64,000 nt of DNA from the NCBI RefSeq assembly GCF_001293525.1, contig NZ_BBYR01000033.1, positions 28,714-92,713 on the forward strand. The letters run 5' to 3'. Source of the stretch: Pseudideonella sakaiensis (GTDB lineage: Bacteria; Pseudomonadota; Gammaproteobacteria; Burkholderiales; Burkholderiaceae_C). How positions within the stretch are numbered: position 1 is the first letter of the stretch; every line of letters begins with the position of its first letter. The translations under genes and the position numbers were made by a program. Below, piece after piece: positions 24,780 through 33,128 of the stretch. The notes beneath the pieces were generated by a model, which saw only the letters and a program-made list of their open reading frames with translations, was not told the origin of the DNA and did not search any database.

Positions 24780-24883
24780 AGAGCGCCTGCTGCGGCTCGC
24801 CGCGACCCGCCGCGGCCCGTGTCGCCGGGCGCCGCGGCCACACCGCGTGCGCCGGCCGGGGGCAGGCACCCGCAGGCCCCTGC

Positions 24884-24889
24884 TACACT
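24884..24889 (+). promoter_or_regulatory. -10 element of the trpE leader transcript
   Basis: TACACT lies eight nt before the leader-peptide ATG at 24897, so the leader would be translated from a leaderless or almost leaderless mRNA. No good -35 hexamer is visible 17 nt upstream. Confidence 0.45.
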
Positions 24890-24896
24890 TTTCGGC

Positions 24897-24977
24897 ATGT
24901 TCACCGCCCGCAAGCGTCACTGCAGGTCGACCGACCGGGGAGCCTGGCCCTGGCGGCGTGCGCCTGCGCGCGGCTGA
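24897..24977 (+). CDS. trpL: Candidate trp leader peptide upstream of trpE
   Basis: A 26-codon ORF ending TGA at 24975-24977, rich in Arg, with two Trp codons separated by one Pro (GAWPWRR). It lies 170 nt before trpE in an otherwise gene-free leader. GC-rich dyads follow the ORF (for example around 24980-25015 and 25030-25080), though none ends in a T-run. Closely spaced Trp codons in a short ORF before trpE are the signature of transcription attenuation. Trp is rare by chance in such short frames. Structure predictions are not checked. Confidence 0.6.
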   Translation: MFTARKRHCRSTDRGAWPWRRAPARG

Positions 24978-25144
24978 GGCCCACGGCGGGGCGCCCCGCC
25001 CCGCGGGCCCGGCCCTGACCGACGCTTGAAGCCGCTGCCGGCGCCCACGGGCTGCCGCGGCCGGCGCCACCGGTGGCCTGCCCACCGTGACGAGACCTCG
25101 CGCGCTGCCACGCAGCGCGCCCGGGCCGTGGAGGGCCCCGCACC

Positions 25145-26632
25145 GTGATCACCGAACTCGAGTTCAAGAGCCTGGCCGTCCAGGGCCACAACCACATCCC
25201 GCTCATCGCCGAGGCCTTCGCCGACCTCGAGACCCCGCTGTCGCTGTACCTCAAGCTGGCCCATGGCGGCGGCGGGCAGGGCCGCAACAGCTTCCTGCTG
25301 GAGTCCGTCGTCGGCGGCGAGCGCTTCGGCCGCTACTCCTTCATCGGCCTGCCGGCGCGCACGCTGCTGCGCGCGAGTGGCCGGCGCACCGAGGTCGTCA
25401 CCGACGGCGCCGTGGTGGAGACGCACGAGGGCAACCCGCTGGACTTCATCGCCGACTACCAGCGCCGCTTCAAGGTGGCGCTGAGCCCCGGCATGCCGCG
25501 CTTCTGCGGGGGCCTGGCCGGCTACTTCGGCTACGACGCCGTGCGCTGCATCGAGCCGCGGCTCGCGGCGACCGAGAAGCCCGGCGGCCTGGACACGCCG
25601 GACATCCTGCTGCTGCAGTGCGAGGAGCTGGCGGTGATCGACAACCTGTCGGGCCGCCTCTACCTGATCGTCTATGCCGACCCGCGCGAGCCCGAGGCCT
25701 ATTTCCGCGCGAAGCGGCGGCTGGCCGAGCTGGGCGACAAGCTGAAGTACAGCGTGACGGCGCCGGCCGTGAAGCGCGGCCAGGCGCATGGCGTGGAGCG
25801 CGAGTTCGCGAAGGCCGACTACCTGGCCGCGGTGGCACGCGCGAAGGAGTACATCGCCGCCGGCGACATGATGCAGGTGCAGGTCGGCCAGCGGCTGAAG
25901 AAGCGCTACACCGAGAGCCCGCTGTCGCTGTACCGCGCGCTGCGTTCGCTGAACCCCTCGCCCTACATGTACTTCTACGACCTGGGCGAGTTCCAGATCG
26001 TCGGCGCCTCGCCCGAGATCCTGGTGCGGCACGAGCACACGCCCGAGGGCGAGAAGGTCACCATCCGCCCGCTGGCGGGCACGCGGCCGCGCGGCGCGAC
26101 GCCCGAGCAGGACAAGGCGCTGGAGGCCGAGCTGTCGGCCGACCCGAAGGAACGCGCCGAGCACGTGATGCTGATCGACCTGGCGCGCAACGACATCGGG
26201 CGCATCGCCGTCACCGGCAGCGTCAAGGTCACCGACGCCTTCGTGATCGAGCGCTACTCGCACGTGATGCACATCGTCAGCAACGTCGAGGGCCTGCTCA
26301 AGCCGGGCACCACCAACCTCGACGTGCTGCGCGCCACCTTCCCCGCCGGCACGCTGACCGGCGCGCCCAAGGTGCGGGCGATGGAGATCATCGACGAGCT
26401 CGAACCGGTCAAGCGCGGCATCTACGGCGGCGCCTGCGGCTACCTCAGCTTCGCCGGCGACATGGACCTCGCGATCGCCATCCGCACCGGCATCGTCCAG
26501 GACGGCACCCTCTACGTCCAGGCCGCCGCCGGCGTCGTCGCCGACTCCGTCCCCGAGCTGGAATGGAAGGAAACCGAAGCCAAGGCCCGCGCCCTCATCC
26601 GCGCCGCCGAGCTCGTCGAAGAGGGCTTCTAG
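25145..26632 (+). CDS. trpE: Anthranilate synthase component I
   Basis: GTG start at 25145, 495 residues, the normal TrpE length. The N-terminal domain has the LLESVVGGERFGRYSFIG motif of the Trp-feedback site region. The C-terminal chorismate-binding core is PSPYMYFYDLGEFQIVGASPE, IRPLAGTRPRG, DLARNDIGR, FPAGTLTGAPKVRAMEII and YGGACGYLSFAGDMD. With TrpG it makes anthranilate from chorismate and glutamine. The partner trpG is 32 kb away, because other genes and an integrated element lie between them. Confidence 0.97.
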   Translation: MITELEFKSLAVQGHNHIPLIAEAFADLETPLSLYLKLAHGGGGQGRNSFLLESVVGGERFGRYSFIGLPARTLLRASGRRTEVVTDGAVVETHEGNPLDFIADYQRRFKVALSPGMPRFCGGLAGYFGYDAVRCIEPRLAATEKPGGLDTPDILLLQCEELAVIDNLSGRLYLIVYADPREPEAYFRAKRRLAELGDKLKYSVTAPAVKRGQAHGVEREFAKADYLAAVARAKEYIAAGDMMQVQVGQRLKKRYTESPLSLYRALRSLNPSPYMYFYDLGEFQIVGASPEILVRHEHTPEGEKVTIRPLAGTRPRGATPEQDKALEAELSADPKERAEHVMLIDLARNDIGRIAVTGSVKVTDAFVIERYSHVMHIVSNVEGLLKPGTTNLDVLRATFPAGTLTGAPKVRAMEIIDELEPVKRGIYGGACGYLSFAGDMDLAIAIRTGIVQDGTLYVQAAAGVVADSVPELEWKETEAKARALIRAAELVEEGF

Positions 26633-26667
26633 CCCTGGGGACGCGCCGGGGGCGCGTCGACCAAGCG

Positions 26668-26737
26668 GCTGCCATGGATCCGGCTCCGCCGGTCCATCGG
26701 CAGCGCCCCCCTGGGGGGGAGCGGCGTCAGCCGCTCC
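26668..26737. terminator. Double hairpin between convergent trpE and the aldehyde dehydrogenase gene
   Basis: Two strong stems: GCTGCC...GGCAGC (26668-26704), extended inside by TGGA/TCCA and CCGGC/GCCGG, and a perfect GGAGCGGC-GTCA-GCCGCTCC (26718-26737) inside C- and G-tracts. It resembles a dispersed GC-rich intergenic element of Burkholderiales and probably serves as a terminator for both strands. Confidence 0.6.
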
Positions 26738-26746
26738 GGGGGGGGG

Positions 26747-28201
26747 TCAAAACGGATATTGCCGGCGCGTCGTCTGCACCGTGATCCAGCGCAGCTCGGT
26801 GAACTCCGCGATGCCGGCCTTGCCGCCGAAGCGGCCCAGGCCCGAGCCCTTCACGCCGCCGAAAGGCATCTGCGCCTCGTCGTGCACCGTCGGCCCGTTG
26901 ACGTGGCAGATGCCGGAGTCGATGCGCTGCGCGACGGTGAGCGCCCGCGCGACGTCGCGGCCGAAGACCGCCGCCGACAGCCCGTACTCGTTGTCGTTCG
27001 CGCAGGCGATCGCCGCCTCCACGCCCTGCACGCGCACGATGCACTTCACCGGGCCGAAGGTCTCCTCGTGGTAGATGCGCATCTGCGGCGTCACGCGGTC
27101 GAGCACGGTGGCCGGCATCAGCGTGTCGCGCGCCTTGCCGCCGCACAGCAGCTTCGCGCCCTTGGCGAGCGCGTCGTCGACCAGCGCGTTGCAGTGCTCC
27201 ACCGTGCCCATGCCGACCACCGAGCCCAGCACCACCGGCTCCGGCCGCCGCGGGTCGCCCAGCGGCAGCGCGCTCGCCTTCGCGACGAAGCGGTCGACGA
27301 AGGCGTCGGCGATCTTCTCGTCGACGATCAGGCGCTCGGTGGACATGCAGATCTGCCCGCTGTTGGCGAAGCAGCCGAAGGCCGCGGCACTCACGGCGTC
27401 GTCCAGGTCGGCGTCGTCCAGCACCAGCAGCGGGGCCTTGCCGCCGAGCTCGAGCACCACCGGCTTGAGGTACTTCGCGCAGGTCATCGCGATCAGCCGG
27501 CCGACGCGCGTGCTGCCGGTGAAGTTGACGCGGCGCACCGCGGGGTGCGCCACCATCGCCTCGACCACCGCACCGGCATCGGCCGGCGCGTTCGTCACGT
27601 AGTTCACGACCCCGGGCGGGAAGCCGGCGTCCTGCAGCGCCTCGATGATCAGCTGGTGGGTGCGCGGGCAGTTCTCGCTGCCCTTGAGCACCACGGTGTT
27701 GCCGCAGGCCAGCGGCGTCGCGATCGCGCGCACGCCGAGGATGATGGGCGCATTCCAGGGCGCGATGCCCAGCACCACGCCGGCCGGCTGGCGCACGCCC
27801 ATCGCCAGCGAGCCCGGCACGTCGGAGGGGATCAGCTCGCCGCCGATCTGCGTGGTCAGCGAGGCCGCCTCGCGCAGCATGCCGGCCGCCAGCATCACGT
27901 TGAAGCCGGCCCACATCGCGGTGCCGCCGGTCTCGGCCGGCACGGCCGCGCAGAAGGCCGGCGTCTTCGCCTCCAGCGCCTCGGCCGCCTTCAGCAGCAG
28001 CGCGCGGCGCTCGCCGGGGCCGGTCTGGCGCCAGCTCTTGAACGCCTCGGCAGCGGCCTCGACGGCGGCCACCGCATCGGCCGGCGTCGCGGCCGGCGCG
28101 CGCGTGGCGACGCTGCCGTCCAGCGGGTTGCGGCGCTCGAAGGTGGCGCCCTTCTCGGCGGTGACGGCCAGGCCGTTGATCAGCATCGACAGGTCGGACA
28201 C
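26747..28201 (-). CDS. Aromatic aldehyde dehydrogenase (vanillin/salicylaldehyde type), internal start
   Basis: A GTG at 28201 preceded by AAGGAG gives a free-standing 484-residue enzyme in the same frame as the upstream ATPase. NAD-dependent ALDH features: N150 in APWNAPIILG, the FTGSTRVGR turn, E251 in ELGGKAPLL, and the catalytic C285 in SGQICMSTERLIV. The last is characteristic of vanillin/salicylaldehyde/benzaldehyde dehydrogenases. Oxidation of an imported aromatic aldehyde or its product is likely. The substrate is inferred from family resemblance and from the FeaR-like regulator nearby. Confidence 0.85.
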   Translation of the reverse strand: MSDLSMLINGLAVTAEKGATFERRNPLDGSVATRAPAATPADAVAAVEAAAEAFKSWRQTGPGERRALLLKAAEALEAKTPAFCAAVPAETGGTAMWAGFNVMLAAGMLREAASLTTQIGGELIPSDVPGSLAMGVRQPAGVVLGIAPWNAPIILGVRAIATPLACGNTVVLKGSENCPRTHQLIIEALQDAGFPPGVVNYVTNAPADAGAVVEAMVAHPAVRRVNFTGSTRVGRLIAMTCAKYLKPVVLELGGKAPLLVLDDADLDDAVSAAAFGCFANSGQICMSTERLIVDEKIADAFVDRFVAKASALPLGDPRRPEPVVLGSVVGMGTVEHCNALVDDALAKGAKLLCGGKARDTLMPATVLDRVTPQMRIYHEETFGPVKCIVRVQGVEAAIACANDNEYGLSAAVFGRDVARALTVAQRIDSGICHVNGPTVHDEAQMPFGGVKGSGLGRFGGKAGIAEFTELRWITVQTTRRQYPF

Positions 28202-28990
28202 GGGGTTCTCCTTGGACGAAAGGGACGAGGCGGTGGCGGGCGCGGCGGCGCCCTGGCCGAGGTAGGCCTGGCGGATCACGGTGGAGCGCGCGAGCAGCGA
28301 GGCCGGGCCGCTGGCCACCAGGCGGCCGCGTTCGAGCACGTAGCCGCGGTCGGCCACGGCCAGCGCCTTGCGCACGTTCTGCTCGACCATCAGCACGGTG
28401 GTGCCGCCGTCGGCGATGCGGCGCGCGATCGCGAGCAGTTCGTCGACCATCCTCGGCGCCAGGCCGAGCGAGGGCTCGTCGAGCATCAGCAGCCGCGGCC
28501 CGCTGACCAGTGCGCGCGCCACCGCCACCATCTGCTGCTCGCCGCCGCTCATCGTGCCGGCGAGCTGGCTGGCGCGCTCGCGCAGCCGCGGGAAGTCGGC
28601 GAAGGCCTGCTCGACGCGGCGCGCCCGCTCGGCCGCCGGCACCAGCCAGCCGCCGAGCTCGAGGTTCTCGGCCACGCTCATCTGCGGGAATAGCTGGCGC
28701 CCCTCGGGCACCAGCGCGAGGCCGCGGCGCACGATGTCGGAGGGCCGGGCCTCGGGCGGGATCGCTTCGCCGTCGAGGGCCACCGTGCCCTGCCGCGGCA
28801 GCAGCCCGGCGATGGCCTTCAACAGCGTGGTCTTGCCGGCTCCGTTCGGGCCGAGGATCACCGTCAGGCCGGGCCGCGCCTCCAGCGACAGCCCGCGCAG
28901 CACCAGGAAGCCGCCGTAGCCGGCGCTCAGGCCCTGCACCGCCAGGTGGGCCAGGCGGCGGTCCAGCATCGTCTCGAGCTCGTTCTTCAT
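26747..28990 (-). CDS. LivF-type ABC ATPase fused in frame to aldehyde dehydrogenase
   Basis: The frame from ATG 28990 runs 747 codons without a stop. Residues ~8-240 are a complete LivF ATPase: Walker A GPNGAGKTT, GRQLFPQMSVAENL, signature MSGGEQQMVAVARAL, Walker B LLMLDEPSLGLAP, and an ending IRQAYLG typical of LivF C-termini. A 22-residue Ala/Ser linker then leads straight into an aldehyde dehydrogenase. The usual LivF stop codon is absent. Either the two are made as one polypeptide or most ALDH comes from the internal GTG. It is the distal part of the liv-type operon livK-H-M-G-F. Confidence 0.8.
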   Translation of the reverse strand: MKNELETMLDRRLAHLAVQGLSAGYGGFLVLRGLSLEARPGLTVILGPNGAGKTTLLKAIAGLLPRQGTVALDGEAIPPEARPSDIVRRGLALVPEGRQLFPQMSVAENLELGGWLVPAAERARRVEQAFADFPRLRERASQLAGTMSGGEQQMVAVARALVSGPRLLMLDEPSLGLAPRMVDELLAIARRIADGGTTVLMVEQNVRKALAVADRGYVLERGRLVASGPASLLARSTVIRQAYLGQGAAAPATASSLSSKENPVSDLSMLINGLAVTAEKGATFERRNPLDGSVATRAPAATPADAVAAVEAAAEAFKSWRQTGPGERRALLLKAAEALEAKTPAFCAAVPAETGGTAMWAGFNVMLAAGMLREAASLTTQIGGELIPSDVPGSLAMGVRQPAGVVLGIAPWNAPIILGVRAIATPLACGNTVVLKGSENCPRTHQLIIEALQDAGFPPGVVNYVTNAPADAGAVVEAMVAHPAVRRVNFTGSTRVGRLIAMTCAKYLKPVVLELGGKAPLLVLDDADLDDAVSAAAFGCFANSGQICMSTERLIVDEKIADAFVDRFVAKASALPLGDPRRPEPVVLGSVVGMGTVEHCNALVDDALAKGAKLLCGGKARDTLMPATVLDRVTPQMRIYHEETFGPVKCIVRVQGVEAAIACANDNEYGLSAAVFGRDVARALTVAQRIDSGICHVNGPTVHDEAQMPFGGVKGSGLGRFGGKAGIAEFTELRWITVQTTRRQYPF

Positions 28991-29003
28991 CGGGATGCGG
29001 CGC

Positions 29004-29744
29004 TCACGCCGGGACCTCGTCGCCGAGGTAGGCCTCGACGACCTCGGGGTTGCGCACCACCTCGCTCGGCGTGCCGTCGGCGATCTTGCGGCCCTGGTGC
29101 AGCACCAGCACGCGCTCGACGTGGCGCAGCAGCGTGGTCACGGCATGCTCGATCCAGATCACGGTCAGGTCCAGCTCGTCGCGCAGCCGGCGGATCAGCT
29201 GGGCCATGGCCTCGACCTCGCCTTCGGTCAGGCCGGCGGCCACCTCGTCGAGCAGCAGCAGCCGCGGCCGCGTCGCCAGCGCCATGCCGATCTCCAGCAG
29301 CCGCTGCTGGCTGGGCGTGATCGCCGCGGCCGGCAGCGCGGCCTGGTCGGCCAGGCCGATCAGGTTCAGGATGCTGGCGGCGTCCTTCAGCAGCCACGAG
29401 GCGCTGCGGCCGCGGCCGGCGAACTGCAGGCCGAAGTCGACGTTGGCGGCCACCGGCAGCTCGGCGAAGACGCGCGGGGTCTGGAAGGTGCGGGCGATGC
29501 CCTGGCGCGCGTAGCGGTGCGGGCGGGCGCCGGTCAGGCGCAGACCGCCGGCGAACAGCTCGCCCGCGCTCGGTGCGGTCACGCCGGACAGCGCGTTGAA
29601 GAAGGTGGTCTTGCCGGCCCCGTTCGGGCCGATGATGCCGACCAGCTCGCCCGGCGCGAAGGCGGCGCTGACGCCGTCGACCGCGGTCAGGCCGCCGAAG
29701 CGCACCGTCACGCCGCGGGCCTCGAGCAGCGGGTGGCCGTTCAT
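29004..29744 (-). CDS. livG: Branched-chain-type ABC transporter ATP-binding protein
   Basis: 246 residues from ATG 29744, overlapping the permease stop by ATGA. LivG subfamily: Walker A GPNGAGKTT, GIARTFQTPRVFAELPV, PAAAITPSQQRLLEIGMALA as a divergent signature (TPSQQR instead of LSYGQQR), Walker B LLLLDEVAAGL and switch His in WIEHAV. It pairs with the LivF-type ATPase downstream. The changed signature is notable but still plausible. Confidence 0.9.
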   Translation of the reverse strand: MNGHPLLEARGVTVRFGGLTAVDGVSAAFAPGELVGIIGPNGAGKTTFFNALSGVTAPSAGELFAGGLRLTGARPHRYARQGIARTFQTPRVFAELPVAANVDFGLQFAGRGRSASWLLKDAASILNLIGLADQAALPAAAITPSQQRLLEIGMALATRPRLLLLDEVAAGLTEGEVEAMAQLIRRLRDELDLTVIWIEHAVTTLLRHVERVLVLHQGRKIADGTPSEVVRNPEVVEAYLGDEVPA

Positions 29745-30715
29745 GCGCCCGCCTTGCGTGCGGCGCGCGGCGTCCGCCGCGATCGCCAGCCCTCGCGCCA
29801 GGCCGCGCCCCACTGGCGCAGCGTCTCGCGCCGCAGCGAGGCCAGGCCGCCGGGCAGGTAGAGCACCGACAGGATCAGCAGCAGGCCCAGCGCCATCATG
29901 TAGAGCTGCGGCAGCTGCAGGCGCAGGGTCTCGGCCAGCAGGCTGAAGACGACCGCGGCGATCAGCGGCCCCCAGAGCGTGGCCGCGCCGCCGATCAGCG
30001 CGATCAGCACCGTCTGGAAGCCGATGAAGGGGTTGAAGACGGTGGCCGGGTCGACGTAGGTCCAGCGCACGCTCATTGCGGCGCCGACCGCGCCGGCGAA
30101 GGCGGCGGTCAGCGCGAAGCCGTCGATCTTCACCAGCCGGGTGTCGACGCCCAGCGTCTGCGCGCGCTGCTCGTCCGCGCCGATGCCCTGCATCGCGAGG
30201 CCGAAGCGGCTGCGCCGCACCGCGATCGAGGTGGCCAGCGCGAGCACGGCCAGGCCGAGCACGGTGAGGTAGAGCGTGTCGCGCTCGGGCACCACGGTCA
30301 GCACGCGGCCGACCGTGCCCGTCACCTGCTTCTCCCAGTAGGTGATCGCGTGGCGGATCAGCTCGGTCATGCCGAAGGTCAGCACCGCGAAATAGGTGCC
30401 GCGCAGGTGCAGCACCGCGGCGCCCATCACCACCGCGACGCCCGCGGCCACCGCGGCGCCGCAGCCGATCGCCGCCCACCAGCCGAGCGATTCCAGCCCG
30501 ATGGCACTCGTGTAGGCGCCCAGGCCGAAGAAGGCCGAGGTGGCCAGCGACAGGTAGCGCGTGCTGCCGCAGAACAGGCTCCAGCTCGACGCCAGCGTGG
30601 CGTACATCAGGCAGGTGAGGGCGAGCGACACGGCGAAGTCGCTGCCGTAGTGCGGCACGGCCAGCGCCCAGCCGGCCAGCGCGAACAGGATGACGAGGTC
30701 GCGGCGGGCGTTCAT
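29741..30715 (-). CDS. livM: Branched-chain-type ABC transporter permease LivM
   Basis: 324 residues from ATG 30715, whose ATGA overlaps the stop of livH. About nine membrane helices; family signature YLSLATSAFFGLGAYTSA, HLRGTYFAVLTFGMTELIRH, and the cytoplasmic SRFGLAMQGIGADEQRAQTLGVD loop. It forms the channel with LivH. Confidence 0.92.
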   Translation of the reverse strand: MNARRDLVILFALAGWALAVPHYGSDFAVSLALTCLMYATLASSWSLFCGSTRYLSLATSAFFGLGAYTSAIGLESLGWWAAIGCGAAVAAGVAVVMGAAVLHLRGTYFAVLTFGMTELIRHAITYWEKQVTGTVGRVLTVVPERDTLYLTVLGLAVLALATSIAVRRSRFGLAMQGIGADEQRAQTLGVDTRLVKIDGFALTAAFAGAVGAAMSVRWTYVDPATVFNPFIGFQTVLIALIGGAATLWGPLIAAVVFSLLAETLRLQLPQLYMMALGLLLILSVLYLPGGLASLRRETLRQWGAAWREGWRSRRTPRAARKAGA

Positions 30716-31590
30716 CGGCGGGTGAAGAGACCGTTCGGGCGCCACAGCAGCACGGCGATGAAGATGCCGTAGGAGAGCAGGGCCTTCAGCGAGGGGTTGG
30801 TGAAGTGCATGCCGAGCGCCTCGATCACGCCGAGCGCCAGCCCGCCGGCCAGCGCGCCGCCCATGCTGCCGAAGCCGCCGAGGGTGATCACGATCAGCGC
30901 GGTGACGGTGTAGGGCTCGCCCATGCTCGGCGAGATGGTGTAGGTCATCGACAGCAGGCAGCCGGCCACGCCCGACAGGCCGAGGCCGACGCCGAACATC
31001 GCCGGGTGCAGCCGCTCGGTGTCGATGCCCACCAGCTGCGCGCCGGTGGGCGACTGCATCAGCGCGCGCACGCCCTTGCCGTAAAGCGTGCGCCGCAGCG
31101 TGACGATCAGCGCCGCGCTGAACAGCAGGGCCAGCGCGAGCAGCAGCAGCTTGTTGGCGGCGAACTGCGCGCCGCCGATCGCCACCGGCTCGGTCAGGAA
31201 GTCATAGCCGCGCAGGTCGCCGCCCCACAGCATCTGGGCCAGGTTCTGCACCAGGAACATCAGGCCGAAGCTGACCATCAGGCCGCGCGCCTCGAAGACG
31301 TCCACGTTCGGGCTGCTGCGCGTGAGGCGCCGGAACACCAGCCGGTGCACGCCGATGCCCACGGCCATCAGCAGCACGAAGGACACCGGCACCATCAGCA
31401 GCGGCGGGATGCCGGCCACCGTGGTGGCCGTCCAGGTCAGGAAGGCGCCGACCATCAGGAACTCGCCGTGGGCGATGTTCAGGATGCGCATCAGCCCGTA
31501 CTGCAGGTTCAGCCCCAGCGCGACGAGCGCGTACACGCCCCCGGTGATCAGGCCGGAGGCGATCAGCTCGAGCCAGGCGCCCAGGGTCAT
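30712..31590 (-). CDS. livH: Branched-chain-type ABC transporter permease LivH
   Basis: 292 residues from ATG 31590, overlapping the receptor stop by ATGA. Typical LivH motifs: SGLITGGVYALVALGLNLQYG, MRILNIAHGEFLM, GKGVRALMQSPTGAQLVGID and the final LLWRPNGLFTRR. Multi-spanning inner-membrane permease. Confidence 0.92.
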   Translation of the reverse strand: MTLGAWLELIASGLITGGVYALVALGLNLQYGLMRILNIAHGEFLMVGAFLTWTATTVAGIPPLLMVPVSFVLLMAVGIGVHRLVFRRLTRSSPNVDVFEARGLMVSFGLMFLVQNLAQMLWGGDLRGYDFLTEPVAIGGAQFAANKLLLLALALLFSAALIVTLRRTLYGKGVRALMQSPTGAQLVGIDTERLHPAMFGVGLGLSGVAGCLLSMTYTISPSMGEPYTVTALIVITLGGFGSMGGALAGGLALGVIEALGMHFTNPSLKALLSYGIFIAVLLWRPNGLFTRR

Positions 31591-32864
31591 GCCCAGGCGG
31601 GCTTCTGCGCGACCAGCGGTGCCGTCGCGTTCGCCTTCGGCCAGACCACCTCGAACTCGCCCTTCTGCCACTGGCCGACGGTGCCGGGCGTGCCGACGTT
31701 CTCGCTGCCCGCGAAGCGGATCTTGCCGAGGATGGTGGCGTGCTCGTTGCCGGCCACGTGGTCGCGGATCGCCTTGCGGTCCAGCCCGACCTTGGCCACC
31801 GCCGCCGTCAGGATCTCCAGGCCGGCCCAGGTCGCGCCGCTGGCCCAGCGGTCAGGCTCCTTCTGCGCGCCGAACTTCTTCACGTGCGCGTCGAAGTAGG
31901 CCTTCGCGGCCGGGCTGGTCTTGCCGTTCCACGAGCCCATGCCCAGCACGCCCTCGGCGCCGGCCTGCATCACGTTGCGGTAGAGCTGGAAGGCGGTGCC
32001 GACCGACGCGTAGAAGAAGCGCGGGTTGAAGCCGATCTCCTTGCTCTGGCGGCTCGCCAGGATGGTGTCGGGCGGGTAGGTGAGGCCGATGAAGGCGTCG
32101 GGGTTGCGGTCCTTCATCGAGCGCAGCACCGGCGACAGGTCCTTCACGCCCAGCGGGTAGCTCTTGTCCTCGACGATCGAGATCCCGCTGCCCTGCAGGG
32201 CCACCTTCAGCGCGGCGTAGTTCTCCAGGCCGAACAGGTCGTCGACGTAGACGACGGCCAGCGTGCGGGCGCCGTTCGCCTTCAGCATGTCGACCAGCGC
32301 GTCCATCATCGGCTTCGGCTGCTGCAGCAGCAGGAAGAAGTACGGCAGCTTCATCTCCACCAGCCGCCGGCTGAGCGCGGTGGGGGCGAGGAAGGGGTAG
32401 CCGTAGCGGTTGGCCAGCGGGGCCACCGCGAAGTTGGCGTTGCTGCCCCAGGGCGGCAGCACCAGGTCGACCTTGTCGCTGCCCATCAGCTTCTCGTAGG
32501 TGCGGACGCAGGTCTCGGTGTTGCTCTGGTCGTCGCTGCTGATCAGCTCGATCGGGCGCTTCGTACCGCGCACGTTCAGGCCGCCGGCCGCGTTCTGCTG
32601 CTCCGCCCAGAGCAGGTAGTTCGGCTCCTGGCTGACCTGGGCGCCGGTCGTCCACGGGCCGGTGCGCGCCATCGCGTAGCCGATGCGCACCGGCGCGGGC
32701 TGGGCACGCACGGCCAGCGGCAGGGCCGCGGCGGCCGCCGCGGCGCCGGCGATGCGCAGCACCCGCCGGCGCGTGGCCTGTGGCGTGGCCGGGCCGCAGG
32801 CTGCGGTGGCGGGCTCGGCCGGGTCGGCGGTGGGAAGGGCACGGGGGTCGCGGTCGGCGGTCAT
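31587..32864 (-). CDS. Branched-chain-type ABC transporter substrate-binding protein
   Basis: 425 residues with an extended N-region and a Tat-like signal (TRRRVLRIAG, then an Ala/Leu core ending VRAQ). The Peripla_BP_6 receptor has RIGYAMARTGPW, ELISSDDQSNTETC, VDLVLPPWGSNANFAV and VVYVDDLFGLENYA. First gene of the operon with livH, livM, livG and livF-ALDH, divergent from an AraC-type regulator. Receptors of this subclass often bind aromatic acids or amides rather than leucine; the ligand is unknown. Confidence 0.9.
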   Translation of the reverse strand: MTADRDPRALPTADPAEPATAACGPATPQATRRRVLRIAGAAAAAAALPLAVRAQPAPVRIGYAMARTGPWTTGAQVSQEPNYLLWAEQQNAAGGLNVRGTKRPIELISSDDQSNTETCVRTYEKLMGSDKVDLVLPPWGSNANFAVAPLANRYGYPFLAPTALSRRLVEMKLPYFFLLLQQPKPMMDALVDMLKANGARTLAVVYVDDLFGLENYAALKVALQGSGISIVEDKSYPLGVKDLSPVLRSMKDRNPDAFIGLTYPPDTILASRQSKEIGFNPRFFYASVGTAFQLYRNVMQAGAEGVLGMGSWNGKTSPAAKAYFDAHVKKFGAQKEPDRWASGATWAGLEILTAAVAKVGLDRKAIRDHVAGNEHATILGKIRFAGSENVGTPGTVGQWQKGEFEVVWPKANATAPLVAQKPAWA

Positions 32865-33128
32865 CGGTGTCTCCTCGGGGCGGCGGCGGCAGCAGCCGGC
32901 GCCGGGATTCTCGGAAGAGCGGCCCGCGGCTGCTTGCCCAGCCGTGCAGCCGGGCTTGCCGATTCGTGCACGCGCGCCTGGGAGTTTCCCTAGCGGCCCC
33001 GGCCTCGGGCTTGCCCGGGCCGGTGGCGCGCACTAGGCTGCGCCGCGACGGCTGCCGACGCGCGCGGCCAAGGTCCGACCACCGACCGCCCGACCGGCGG
33101 ATGCCGACCGCCGAACGCCGACCGAGCG

